A DNA stretch of 64,000 nucleotides from Heterodera schachtii (taxonomy: Eukaryota; Nematoda; Chromadorea; Rhabditida; Heteroderidae). The translations under genes and the position numbers were made by a program. Below are positions 10,318 to 22,534 of this stretch, one piece after another. The notes under the pieces were generated by a model. That model made no database searches. It saw only the letters and a list, made by a program, of their open reading frames with translations, and was not told where the DNA came from. Every line of letters begins with the position of its first letter. The first letter of the stretch is position 1. Location: positions 605,077 through 669,076 of the forward strand of contig SIJG01000014.1 in NCBI GenBank assembly GCA_023374025.1, read 5' to 3'.

Positions 10318-13300
10318 ATGCCCCTTTTGCCACTTTCTCATCAAAAGCCTTACGGCAGTCGAATTCCGACTACAAAATCTTCCCACGGAACGAGAGAACG
10401 CCGTTTGACCATCGACCTCGGCTCGGCCATGTTCAGCTCGTCGCCGGCCTCAACCGCCAACCTTGGCCCGTCCCGCTCCCAAACACCGACCAATCCGATG
10501 AACAGCATGCCAATGAACGGGTCATTTACGCTCACTTTGCCACGGGATAAGCCAAATCCAGCTCCAAAATGTTTTGGCAAAAGTACACATGTGAGAAAAA
10601 GGGAGTGAAAGAAAAAAGAGAAAAATGGGAAAATTGGAAGATGCTCAAAGAAGACTATGAGAAGGAGAGGGCGCGATGGGAGAAGAAGTTGGAGGAGGCG
10701 GAGCAGAAACTCAGCGAAGCGGCAGTTCACAATTCGGAATTGTTTCAGTTGAAGGCGGAATTGGTCAGAATAAATGAGAAAGGGGGGGGGGGAAATAAGA
10801 AAAGGAAAAGCGGCTTAAATTGAAATGCTCAGAATCGGAAGATCATCGACTTTGAGAAGAGCCAGCGGCCATTGATCGAACAGAATCGGAGACTCAACGA
10901 GCGGATAAAAGCGGCGAACGGAGAGAGCCGAAATTTGGAGGAACAATTGGCACATGTGCAGGACGAACTGCTCAGTCTGGTCGGACAGTGAAGAGACCCC
11001 GGGAAAAGCATTAACTGTTTCAGAAGGACGCCTATGAAAGAGTGCAAAAAGAAAACGCGTCTCTGAGAGAGCTGAGAGCATTTCCGGAGAAATTGGAGGA
11101 ACTGAGCCGTTACAGAGCACAGGTGGCCACTTAAGGAGGGCGAGGGATGGAGCGAATTATTAATGGGAAAAATCATGTGCTTAGGTTTTGGAAATGTCCA
11201 AATGCATTACGGCACTTCGCCAATCGGCGGCCGAAAAAGACCGACGGCACGAATTGTTGGTGATTAAAATGAAACGGATGCGAAAGTCGGCGATGCAGGA
11301 AAGTGACAGACAAAGCTGCACTGCAGGATCGGAAGGGTCTGTGGAGGATAGCGGATCCATAGGGTTGGACACTATCACGGAGGATTTGGACGAGGTGCCC
11401 GCGGGGATTGGGGGATAATTCAAATCAATTAAATTTGGTAATCATTTGAAGGAGGTTGAACTGAGTGCAGCGTTCGCAATAATCGGCGACGGACGGGGCC
11501 AAAACGGCGAATTTGTGCTGCTGAGGCAACAGCTCGAAATGGCGAGCGATGCGGTGGCCGAATTGCAGAGAGAGTTGGAGAGGGTGCGCGAGGAAAGCGC
11601 ACAGCGAATGAACGAAGAGACGGACAGAACACGGCGAGAATTGGAGGAGGGACGGAAGAGAGAACGGAAGTTGGAGCAGCAATTGGCCAACACAACGGCA
11701 CTGAACGACCTGCTCGAATTTCAGCTGGTAGAACTGACTGCGACAAAGCAGCAAAAGGTGGGCGGAAGGGAGGGAAAAGAAAGGGACGGAGAAATTGAGC
11801 GATCGGGGAAATGAGGGAAGGGGGGGAAGGGACCGAGAATTGGGGACAATGGGGGAACGAGGGAAGGGATGGAGACGAAGCATTGGGGGACAAATTGGGA
11901 GAGAGAGGAGGGGATAATTGATCATTTAGAGAAATCTGAATATATTTTAAGCAAATCCTTTTCTAACTTTGTTTTTAAGGAAAGTGCCGTCGGTACTGCA
12001 GACAAAATGTGTGCCACGGATGTTAGCCTTCCGGTGAATGAAAATTCATTTGAGGAGGAGCCGAAGAAATGGCGGACATTGGAAGGGAAAGGGGTGAGAA
12101 ATGGGAAAGAAATTAACAGCAAAAAATTATTTAAAGCAGAATACGGCTGATCTATTGCCAACAGTCAACGAAGCATTGCGAAAGACAATCAGATCAGTTT
12201 TATTGGCGAGGGAAGAAAAATTGGCCATTAGACAAGCGATGGACGCCATGGAATTTTTGCACAATGTGAGCGAAGAAGATAATTAAAGTTAATCAGACAG
12301 ATTAGCGGCTTATTTCAGAAAAAAAGCTTTTTGGAGACGGAACTGAACATGGCACAATGCGAAATGGAAAGGATGCGCAGAGAAATGGAGACAAGAGAGA
12401 GAGAATGGGGCAGACAGAGAGAGGAAGTGCTGAACGATCGCCGGCAGAAGAAACGCGAGTTGAAAACGGAACTGGAACAGCTGAGAAAGGAGGTGAACTC
12501 GTGGAGCAGAAGGGAGGGCAAAAGAGAGAGGAACAGACAGTGAGAGAATGGGTGGGAAAGAGAGTGAGGAATAGACTGAGAGAGAAACAAGACAGATAGA
12601 GAAAATGAAATAATGTGGGTGAAAGAAACGAGACAAAACAAACGTTTTAGAAAAGTGAGGAAATGGGTGCCTATGCTCGACAGGTGGAGGAGCTGAGGTG
12701 ATTTGCATTAAGATTTTGTCCTAATTTGTAAGTGTGCTTATCTCTCTTTTAATTAGTCGCTCGCTGAGTGCCAAAATTCACACGATCACTGATTTGACTG
12801 ATCGACTGGCCCAATTTGGAGCGTAAGTAATTGTGAAAAACCAAAACGGGTTTAAAACCCTTTCAGTGAATTGGACATTTGCCGGTGTCAGTTGACTTCA
12901 TCACAAGCAGAAAACGGAGCGATTAATGAACAAATTGGGGAATGTCTTAAGCAAAAAGACAAAGCCGAAAGAGAATTGAATCGGCTGAGGGCAGAAAAAG
13001 AAGAAACCAAAGAAAAGTGAGGGGGAGAAAAGAAAGAGATCGGAGGAAAATTGGAAGCGATTACAGACTGATCAGAGAGAGGGAAGAGAGGAGAATAACT
13101 GAGCAAAAGGCAGAGACGGAGATGAGCAAGGACAAGACGGAGCTGATCAGGCTGAGGACGTACAACAGAGAGTAAGTCCAACTGATCACCACCAAAACAG
13201 ACCGAAGAATGGGCCAATCAAATTAAGGCTGGAGGGCCAATTCAACGCGCAGATGGAAATGCTGGGGGCACTGAAGCGGAAACTTCTGGCGGTGAGATGG

Positions 13301-13522
13301 CCGAAAAAGGGCGGAGACAGCCGAAAGGAAAGATGTATCAATTTCAATGGCATAATTCAGATCAAAGACAAAGAGGGAAGCACGGGGAAAGGCGGCGGAG
13401 GGGCGACGAGGAGTTGCGGGTCGACGGAGGACGAACAGTACCATTCGGAGGGGTCGGACGAATCGACGGCCAACGGCACGGGACGGACAGCTGCAGCGAA
13501 GGTACGGTGGAGCCAAAAGTGA
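10318..13522 (+). CDS. Long coiled-coil protein of unknown function
   Basis: A gene of about 16 exons encodes roughly 700 aa. The first exon, 10318-10590, is Ser/Thr/Pro-rich and basic (YGSRIPTTKSS, SRSQTPTNP). From 10641 onward almost every exon is heptad-rich coiled coil. Checked phase-0 or matching-phase joins include 10590/10641, 11394/11452, 11757/11980, 12093/12140, 12265/12319, 12697 to an exon near 12757, and 13290 to 13361. The coiled coil is interrupted by an acidic Ser/Gly segment (11320-11394, SIGLDTITEDLDE) and a short helical stretch LLPTVNEALRKTIRSVLLAREE (12160-12225). The C-terminus is Gly/Ser/Thr-rich. No motor, kinase or zinc domain is visible. It resembles cytoskeletal or centrosomal scaffolds in general shape, but I do not recognise the family. 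An alternative is that translation ends at 11418, making two genes; the open heptads on both sides argue against this. Confidence 0.7.
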
Positions 13523-15029
13523 TCGGAGGCAAGAGGAGGAGGAGTGATGGACCAAAGTGATTGGACTGATCAGAAACAGAGAAAATGGCCGAAGGACGAA
13601 AATGCAATACGAATTGTTTATTTGATTGGATATATTTATAAACGCATCAGAGTACAACAATTTTGAATTTAAAATAAGTAATTACATCTTCAATTCAAAT
13701 TCCAAATATAAATTGGACGCGCGTAATGCTAATGTCAGCTTTATAACTGTAAATTAACAATGAAGCAGCAGCCAATTATAAAATTGAGTGAAACGAAAAG
13801 TGAATTTGCAATAAGCCAATGGCGAAGGACGAAAAGCAAAAAGGAAAATGAACGGATGTTTTTTAGCTGAAAATCTCTCCCCTTTTTGTTAGTTCATTAA
13901 TTTGTGCGCTTTTGTTAGCTTCAGCATTTCTCATTTCCCCCATTCTGTGCTGCTTCTTTTGCCAAATAATCTGTTTACCACGTCATGAATCCCTACCGAA
14001 TTGCCCGGGTTACGGTAGTGCGTCTGTCGTCTGCTGTAATGAAAGTGCGTCGTCCCCCTCTCCCTATTTTCCCCTTACTCCCAAATTTCCCAATTAATTA
14101 CACCGTCCTCATTTGATTATCCTTTGCCTTTGTCCGTTTGTCTTTTTATTATTATTCCGTCGTTGCTTCTTCTGCTGATGGTTTGCCAATTTGCCCCTTT
14201 TGCCAAATCCGATTTTCCCTATTCCCTTTTTTCCCCCATTTTTCCCTTTTTCCCATTTTTCCCCTTTTTCCCCATTTTCCCTTTGCCCCGCCCCTCCCTC
14301 AAAATTTCTTTCTTTCCCAATTCACCCAATTAATTCATTGTTTTCGTTATGATGATTATGATGTTTTATCGTCCCTATAAAACATTGGCTCATTACTTAT
14401 TCCGCTTCACTAAATTATTAGTGCCAAATTCCAACCCATGGATCTTCCGTCCAATTTCTGCCATTTGTCTTTCCACATTTTCCGTTTTGGCATTCTTTGC
14501 CCTTTGAGTGCCAAAAACATTATTTGGCCTTATAGTCACGTCATCATCACGTCCAACCTCAATCCATCTTCATATGGAGTTCATTTTGCTTCTTTCATTC
14601 CGTCTGCAGCAATTAGGGGGCCTTTGGGGACTTTTTGGAAAGCGAAACGAATGGGGGAAAGGGGGAGGAAGGGGGGGGGGGGGGACGGCACAAGACACGG
14701 GGAGGGCATCGGCACCCATCCATTCCATCAATGCTCAAAAGGTTCTGCTGTTCGTTCGTCCCCTCCTCTCCATCATCCGCACTTCTTCTTCCGACAGTCC
14801 CTTCATTCATTCATCTCTCCTCCTTTTACTCGTCGTCCATCGCTTTTACTTTCCGAAAAATGTCCATAAATGAAAAGTGCAGCAGATGATTTTGTCTCCG
14901 CTTTATCCTTTTGGCACTTTGTCCATTTGTTTCATTTTGTCACAATATTTTGCCAAATTCTTAATCCCCATTAATTTTCCGTTTCTTAGGCTTTTCCTCC
15001 GATTGTTTTGTGCTTTCTTCTCCCTGCCA
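13523..15029. other. Spacer, possible neuropeptide-gene promoter
   Basis: AT-rich DNA follows the coiled-coil gene to about 13,900, then pyrimidine-rich sequence with a repeated TTTTCCC motif (14210-14290) and a G run at 14669-14682. Frames up to 143 codons occur but are low complexity. The last few hundred bases precede the neuropeptide gene and should contain its promoter. No specific site can be named. Confidence 0.5.
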
Positions 15030-15333
15030 ATGCGTCTTCTTCCGTTTTGCTTCTTCCTTCTCCTCCCCCTCCTTTTGTGCTTCTTACTTTTCACTTTTGG
15101 CTCTTCTTCTCCGATCGTCGATTCTGAAATGTTTCTGCCCCCGCGCTTTTACAGAACAATTTGGCCCATTAATGCGAAGAGAAGCCGTAAGTAATTAGGC
15201 GAAGCATCATTAAACTAAACCATTTCTTGATGATTTAGCAAGCATCGGACTGTCCCTGGCCGAATATATGGCCGCAGGAAACCAAGGCCAGGAGCAATTC
15301 CATTTCATCCCCGGAAGCGGAAGGAGGAAGTGA
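15030..15333 (+). CDS. nlp-49: NLP-49-type neuropeptide precursor
   Basis: Two exons, 15030-15186 and 15239-15333, join in phase 1 to give an 83-aa prepropeptide. It starts with a strong signal peptide (MRLLPFCFFLLLPLLLCFLL, then FTFGSSS). Next come a segment with FLPPRFYRTIWP, a dibasic KR site, and a mature peptide starting SRPSIGLSLAEYMAAG and ending FHFIPGS followed by G-RRK and stop. The glycine plus basic residues is a standard amidation and cleavage signal. The PSIGLSLAEYM core and the FHF-P end match the C. elegans NLP-49 peptide as I remember it. That peptide acts on the CRF-receptor-like SEB-3 in arousal and locomotion. The gene is too short and too interrupted for a simple ORF search. 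The splice is GTAAGT to TTTAG. The receptor pairing in this species is inference. Confidence 0.8.
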
Positions 15334-15788
15334 ATGCCAAAGACGGACGGAAGATGAAACGGAAGAGCGGAAATGAAGAAGAAGAAAAGCGAAAGGATGA
15401 AAAGAAACGCCGGGGGGAGGGATTTGTGAAGGATGAACAAGAAATAACTGTTGTTGATCGATTGACCCTTCAGTGATCTGATCTCGTTGAATATTTCATG
15501 CATTTTTCACATACTTTATCCTTTCCGACCGATGGTGAGCAAAAGTGAGCGAATAAATGATGGTTGGCCGCTTCTTCCTCCTCCCCCGGGCCCATTCATC
15601 CCCTCCACCCATCTTTATCACATTTCCATCTTTGCATTCATTTTGCATTCTTTTTTTTTGTATCACTTCCTTCTCTAATTGCTACCGTCGCATGACCATT
15701 TTCCGTTAATTGTGCCTAATGAACCTGCGACGTTCCTAATGGGCCCCCAGGCGACGTTTTCCCAAAAATGAACAAAAAAAAATGAATT
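15334..15788. other. Convergent 3' spacer between the neuropeptide and DM13 genes
   Basis: This 455-bp stretch lies between two genes that point toward each other. It is purine-rich just after the neuropeptide stop, then mixed. No additional frame is supported. Confidence 0.5.
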
Positions 15789-18054
15789 TTATTCATCGTC
15801 CGGACAAGGAGGAACGAGAAGGGAAGGCATGATCACATGTCCGAACGACTTTTGCTCGTCAATATTGAAAATGGAGATGAAGTCGATGTCGAAGGTACGG
15901 TAGGGACGCGGCAATCGCAACATTAAATCCTCGCCTTTGTAACTGCGCAACGGTTCACCGCTGAAATTTGTGCCGTTGGACAAATTGTGCCAAAGGCGCA
16001 CTTACGGCCGAGTGCCGACAACATTGGCCTTCACCTGCTGCTCCACAGCCTCGGGGAACTGACCGACTCCAACGAAAAAGAAAGTGTCTGAAAAGGGAAA
16101 GCAAATGGGGCAAAAATTAATTGTTTTGTGCCATTCAAAGTGACTTCTGGTGGTATTCCGAGAATCGTAGTGGAAAGATGGGATCAGAATGGTGTTACAG
16201 TTGAGAATGTGCAGCCGATAAGAGGTCACGTTGTGGGACCAACCCGACAACGGCATAATCTTTTCCTCCCTCGGGGGGTCCACGTCCCTCAGAGAGACCA
16301 GCGGAATATGTCTCTGAAAAGACGGGAGAGAGGGGCAGAGATTAGGAAAATGGCATTCAGATTTGGATTGATGATGCCAACCCTGGTGCATTGATTCCAC
16401 AGTCCGATCCATTTGTACTGAGTGATTTTTGCCCCATTTGTCAGCGAAAAGGTGACCAATTTATCGTGAATGCGATGAAGTTCAAATTGGGGGGATAAAG
16501 GCAATAGCGGAGCCGAAGTTGTCGTGGTGGTCGGTGGTTCCGGGTTTGGGTCCAATTTACGACGCAGCTAAAACAACGGAAATTGGGGTGACGTTAACTC
16601 AGCCAAATTATCATTCTTGACCTGCAACAGTCGCTCTCGGCGCGCTTCTCGCGGGTCTTTGATCACCCAAAAATGAGCTGTTGTTGTCGCCGGCGTTGTC
16701 GTGCTCAATTTCGGCGCCGTTCGCTGTGTCGGCGGAATGCCCTTCTCGTCCAACTTGTTGGCCTTCGCCCATTCGTCCTCTGCGTCTTTTTCCGATGCTT
16801 TTCCCTCCGCTTTTCCTTCTGTCCCTTTGTCCTCACTTTGTCTCGCGGGTGCCCTTCGAATTTCGCTTTCTCTCCCCCCTTTGCTTTCACCGGCAAAATC
16901 TGTCGCCATTTCTTTGGCCAACGTTTGCTTCTGCGATTGATGCCCCTCTTTGCTCCTTTTGTTGCTAAAATACCGGAAAATAATACCTAATTAACAAAAA
17001 ACAGCAAATAAATAATTACGGTAGCAAAATGATTGGGGCGGACGAAGTCGCCGCTTTGATGGAAATTGTCGGATGAATTGCCACGGGCGAAGGACTGCTT
17101 GAAGAGGGGGCCCTTGAAGAAGCCAAAGAAGTTGCATTGACTGTTGCGATGGCCGGCACACTGATCATCGCTGTTGTTGTTGCTGTTGTTGTTGGAGAGG
17201 AGGGCAAAGATGGCACAGAAACAGTGCCATTCGGAGAGGGGACAAATGCCGCCGCGGGGGAGGGCAGAAGCCGCTGGTCATTGTCCAGAATCAATCTGAA
17301 CACCACAAATCAGAGAAATCAGCCTAATTTGCTTTGACTTGTCACCTTGCATTCTGAATGAGCTGATCTGTCACCGATGTGTTGGATAAGTTCACCTGAA
17401 TCCGATCGGTCCCCCCAATTGCTCTTTCCCCCAGTGATCAAACTTTGTTCGTAACGACCCCTTCCTTTTTTTGCTGCTGCTGTTTCGGCTCCGTTTTCAC
17501 CTCGGCTGGCGTCGGCTCCATCAGCAAATGGTCGAATTCGGCTGGCCAATACCCCAGGAATTGCTGCTGCTTCCGCTGGTGCTTTTGGTCGCCCCGTCCG
17601 TCCCCCGTCCTCGTCGCCCCTCTCTTCGCTCGCTTCATTTTGTGCCTAGCCGCTGCCGGCGCGTGTGCCATTGTCAGCAGAATGCCGTGCCCGAGCACAA
17701 CGTTGTCTTTGTCCTCCGTGCGCGGTGGTCCGATCATCATCGCAGTGCAGCTGAAAAGACAACGCCGATCAAATGAGGTGATCAACTCTTTACCCCTGTT
17801 CTCGAGGGTTGTGATAGAAGTGGTTGAAGATTATCGAGAATTCGTCGGCCGCGTACACTTCGGCCGACGTCCCTTCGGCCGAATAATGAAGCGCCCCGAG
17901 GGGAACTCCGTAGTAGGGGTCGCCCTGCTCCTCTTCCACTGATTGGGAATGGACAGATCGCCAAATTTGAAAAATAAACCCCACCCGACTCAGCCAAAAG
18001 AGAAGGGGCAAACGGCAGAGAAACCAGCAAAAATGCCGGGAAAATGTTTTTCAT
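15789..18054 (-). CDS. Secreted DM13-domain (Skeletor-like) protein
   Basis: The start at 18054 gives a signal peptide (MKNIFPAFLLVSLPFAPSLLA). The next exon carries the start of a first DM13 domain, with DPYYGVPLGALHYSAEG followed by AEVYAADEFSIIFNHFYH (about 17,820-17,940). Long Thr/Pro/Gln/Lys-rich linkers fill 16,560-17,780. A second DM13 domain is spread over several exons at 15,789-16,320: RHIPLVSLRDV, LNCNTILIPSFHYDS, DTFFFVGVGQFPE, then PLRSYKGEDLMLRLP and DFISIFNIDEQKSFGHVIMP. That closing FGHV-P block is diagnostic. Animal DM13 proteins are extracellular or Skeletor-type and often carry a DOMON domain, which is not visible here. Exon edges in the linker are uncertain. A longer start at 18093 would put 13 residues before the hydrophobic core. 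Confidence 0.75.
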
Positions 18055-18509
18055 CGTGATTCTTCGTGGTGGGAGTGAAAATGAGAAAGGCAATCGGATG
18101 GATGGGTTTAAAGGGGGCGATCAGCAGCTAATCCGGGTCAGACAAAGTGATCGAAGTGCAATGGCATCCGCTAACGACAAACGAAAGCTTTCACTTTCAC
18201 TGTCAACGCACGAACAAATAACGGAATTTATTATTGCGCAAAAAGGTAAATAAACGGGAAACATTCCGGCGAAAGCGGGAGGAAGGCGAGAATCGGGAGG
18301 AGAGGAGTGAGAGGGGAAGGGGGGTGAGAGGGGAAGGGAGGAGGGGGGGGGGGGGGGGGGGAGAGGGGAAGGGAGGAGGGGGGGGGGGGGAAGGGAGGGG
18401 GGTGAGAGGGGAAGGGAGGAGGGCATTCTTTGGGATTGGGTGGCATGGAAATGAAAGGAATGAAAGTGAGGGGGGGGGGGGGGGCAAAGAGGGAACTTTT
18501 AAAGCATTG
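18055..18509. repeat. G-rich degenerate tandem repeat between two minus-strand genes
   Basis: From about 18,290 to 18,425 the plus strand repeats a GGGTGAGAGGGGAAGGGAGGA-like unit with embedded G runs of 10-18. Another run lies at 18,471-18,484. The region separates the DM13 start from the FAM184-like stop and may affect transcription of the DM13 gene. Encoded Arg/Gly/Glu frames are rejected. Confidence 0.6.
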
Positions 18510-21500
18510 TCAGAATTTCCACGCCGGCCTTCTCTCCGCCGCACTTCCGCCGTTTCCCTTCCCATTTTTTCCATTTGCCGACATTTGTCTGACGGGGGAC
18601 ACGCGCCGTTGTTGCGCCACGCCCGGGGAGAGAAGCGATCTGACATTTAGACGAGAATGAAGTCGATAGAATGTGTAGACAATTTGAGATTATTCGAAAC
18701 CGAGTCCAATGAAAAGGCAAATGACTGACCGTTGGGAAGAGGCGGCGCCGCTTGGGGAAGGTGCTGAGCAATGCACCGGTAATGGCACATCCCGGGGCAT
18801 CGTCGAGTCCATCCGACTGAGTTGGCCGGACACTTTCCGTGGCTCAAATGTCCGAATTTGGTCCGGTCTAAACGAGGGGAATAAATGAATCCCTATGAAT
18901 TATAAAATGGATGTACCTTCGGCATTCTTTCTTCTCCTCCTTCGCACTTTCGCTGAATATCTTTTGGCACACCGAAAAGTGTTCGCCGGCAGAGGCAATG
19001 CTTTGCTAAATGTTCGTTCCCATTACTAATTAATCATTTAATTGGGCCTAATTCTGCCTACCGATCGTCCCTCCTTGCCCACTGTCGGCTTTTTGACTCG
19101 CTTTGCCTCATTGGCCTCATCCAACTCTTGCCTCAACTTCCGAATAAGCTCTTCCTTTTCCTTGGGTGTGTCTCTTAAAGGCGCTTCCCTGTCCATCTCG
19201 TCGTCTCCGTCCCAGTCCCAGTCTTCTTCCGTCGTTTGTGTTTCCCCCACCGCCGTTTCCGTCCCCTCTTCCCTTCCGTCGTTTCTCTTTCTCTTCCGCA
19301 TCTCCTCCAACTTCTCCTCCATCTCTCTTTCTCTCTGCATCATTAGTTCTACGGTCCTTTCGTGCTCTCTATTCAGTGTGTTTATTTTCTCTTCCATTGC
19401 CATAATGTGCCGTTCTTCCATGTCCCTGGAAATGATCAGTTTTCAATTTGATCGACTGCCGATCACCACCAACCTGATCAGTCTGTCCATATCAGTCTCC
19501 GTTTGTTCCGCCCGCTTTTCTGCCTCTCTCAGTTTCGTCTCCAACTCTGACTGCTCCTTCAGCTCCAATTTCAGTGCCTCCATCTTTTGTATTACCATTA
19601 TTTTACTGATTTCCCTTCCTTCCTCTTCCTCCCTACCTGCTCTCTCATACGTTCTCTCGCATGTCTGTGTTTCTCTTCCTCCTTTTCATTGTGCTCTTTC
19701 TGCCTCTCCAATTCCCTCTCCGTCTCTGTCAGTCTCTTCATCCACACAGTCTCTCCCTCTCCAATTTGTTCCAATCTGTTTTCCATCCTCTTTTTTTCAC
19801 GCACTATTCCCTCAACACTTTTCTCCAACTGTTCCAACTGAAATGGGAGCAGAGCCTCGCTGGTTTTTCCGTTCGATTGCCTTCAAACCGACCTTTTCTA
19901 GCAGTACTTCCACTGAGGGCAGTTCGTCGCCTCCTTTTTCCCCCTCCTCCTCTTCTCCTTCTTCTGCTGTCGTTGTCCGTTTCTCGCGCATTGTGCTCTT
20001 TTCCAATTTTTGGATTTCTTCTGCCAATTTCGCCATGCCATCCGTCCGTTCGTTTTGCTATTCAAATTAGCCCAATTAAACGACCACTTTTCTCTAATTG
20101 CCTGTGTCAGTTCCTTCTCCAATTCGCCCTTTTCTGCTCTCAGACTTTCGATTTCCTCCCAAAGCTTCTGAAATTTTCCATTTTCCCCTCAGTCAATTCC
20201 CTCCCCCAATTTGACCACATTTTCTGGCACAAAGTGTTCAGTGTTCTCCCTTTCCACGTGCTGTCTCAGTCCGTTGTACTGCTCCTCAAGTTCGCCCAAT
20301 TTCGCTGAAAATTCTCTCCTTAGGGTCAATTCGCGCTCTTCCGCGTCTGCCCTCTCTCTGTCCACCAACTCTTTGCACCGCTGCTCACAGCCATCCTTCT
20401 CACTGGTCACTGACTGTAACATCTGAGAAGGGGGGGGGGGGGGAGGTAAATAAATGGGGAGGGGGAGGGGGCGGAGGGGGGGGGGGGGGGGGGGCAACGG
20501 CACAATCGTTTAAGGGCCAATGCATTTCGGATCATTTTCCCGCCCTCCGTTTACTGACTGCTTCCAAGGCGGTCACTTGCGAGTCGTGCAGTTGTGCCTT
20601 AATTCCGTGTTCTTCCCTTTGTCCGTCTGATCACTCTCTGATCAATCACCTGACTTTCGCATTGTGCCTTCAGTCCGTCCCTCTCCTCCTCCAACAATTC
20701 CGCTTTGCTTCTCAGCCCAATCAGTTCCTTGCGCAACTCTCTGACTGTCTCTTCCAAACGCTCTCTCGCCTCCTCTGCCCCATTGAGCCGTTTTGCTCTT
20801 TCTCTCTGTGCCGACAGTTCTCGTGTCGCTTCTTCCGCCTCCGACTTGACTTGGTCAAGTTGGTAAATCGTTTCTTCGGTTTTTCGGCGTGCCATTGCCA
20901 ACTTTTTAAGTTTAAAGCTCATTTCCAAACAATTATTAAATTTCCTCCTTTTCAAATTGTCTCTCACTTCTTTGGACAGCCTTTGTATCTCTTCCGCTTT
21001 TTGTCCAAGTGCTTTCTCCAGCTGAGTAATCTCTTCTCTGCAGTGGACAATCTCATCTTTGGACTGTCTCGACTGGAATTGCATCTCGACAACTCTGTCG
21101 TGAAATTCCTCCTGCCTCAAATTCTTCCGTTGTTTTTAATTTGTTCAATTTCCCCCCCCCCCCCCCTCTCATTGTTTTTCTTCCTATGCCTTTGCCATTT
21201 CTTTTGCTATTTTCTCCCATTTTTTCGGCATTTTCCCTGCCTTGTTCTCTCTTCTTTCATCCCTTCTCTTACCTTGCTGCCAATTCGTCCTTTAATGCTT
21301 CTTCGTGTTCTCGAAGTGCTTGCAGTTCGCGCATGTAAAGCATTTTCGCCGCCGTCAATTCCATTTCGAATAAACTCTCCGCTCGGCACAGTTTCCCTTT
21401 GAACTCCTCGCCAAGCCTTTCTCTCTCCGTTCTGAGCCCATTCCTTTCCTCCTCCAACTTTTGTATTTCCATGATGTATCTGTAGGATTAATTGCTCCAT

Positions 21501-22534
21501 TTTCCATTCGTTTCAAACTGATTTCGGCACTTTTTCTCGAGGTTCAGCAGCTGCGACTGGGAGAATCGCTGCTCCAATGCCTGAATCTCCCGCTGATGGT
21601 CTTGCCGGAGCTTCTCCAATGCCTGCTCCTTCTCTCGCTCGAACTGTTCCTAAGTGTTCGTCGTCATTCCGTGGCATCCCCCGGGGTTGGCCCTTTTTCA
21701 AAATCGCTTATCCGTCCCGTCTTTTTGGCCAATGCTTTTGTGAACCAAATTTTGACTTTTCCTTCACCAACTTGCAGCATTTGGAAGCTTTTCATGCGCT
21801 CCTCAAAGTGTCTTTTGGCGCCAAGAACTTCCTCGCTGAGGTCGATTATTTTGTGTGAATATTCCGCTTCCAATTGCCTTTCCCTCTCCGAAACTCTTTC
21901 CCGAAAGTCCGTGAAAGTGCCCAACACGTTCAGCTTCTGTCGCTCATAGTCCGCCACAATTTCCTCCAACGATTGGATTTTCTGCCTCAGTTCCGTCTCC
22001 CTTCCCCAATTGCCAATTGGACTGTCTGCAATTGGCAAAATTCATTTGGATTAAATTGTTTTAGGCGTTACTCGCTCCGGCGGGCGGTGCCGAATTGAAA
22101 GAAGCGGCACGGAACATCGTCAAAAGTGGCGAATTTTGGCCGTCGAGCGGAGGAGGAATTGGGGACGGATGGGGCGAAAGGAATGACGGACTTTGAGTTG
22201 CATTTGGGGTTTGAAGCTGCAAATGCGAATTGGAGAAGGACTGTTGAGCGGGCACGGCGGAGAGAGCCGAAGAAAAAGCGGACGCCGCGGGGGTCGTCAG
22301 AGGAGCGGCGATGGCAGTCGGCTTCAGCTCAGCGCGAGGATTTAGCGGAGGGGCGGGCCACGAACAGATGGCCGGGCACGGGCTGTGCGCGGATGGCCGA
22401 ACGGAACGCGGTGAATTCGGCCGCATCTGAGGGGACGACGCGACAGTCGCCCTGGGGAAGGCAATGGACGGCAAAGGACTGCTCGAAGAGGACGGGTTGG
22501 CCTGCAGACTGAAATTGGACATTTGCGGCACCAA
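18510..22534 (-). CDS. FAM184-like coiled-coil protein
   Basis: The minus-strand gene starts at ATG 22534 with a Ser/Pro/Ala-rich exon (to about 22,071), joined in phase 1 to a long coiled-coil series. The early coil matches vertebrate FAM184A/B well: ELRQKIQSLEEIVADYERQK, then GAKRHFEERMKSFQMLQ, EQFEREKEQALEKLRQDHQR and EIQALEQRFSQSQ, followed by FKGKLCRAES and YMRELQALREHEEAL. Heptad-rich exons continue to about 19,060. The tail is polar and ends SAAERRPAWKF at 18510, similar to the aromatic end of FAM184. The phase fits using the acceptor CATTTAG before CAAAGC near 19,008. FAM184 function is poorly known; it is treated as a coiled-coil scaffold. The middle exons (19,430-21,640) are split by short introns whose exact edges I did not all verify. 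G runs at 20,430 and 20,480 lie in an intron. Confidence 0.72.

Noticed and set aside
19042..20070. A 342-codon plus-strand Ser/Phe/Leu-rich frame
   Set aside because: It is the antisense shadow of the Glu/Lys-rich coiled-coil exons of the FAM184-like gene.
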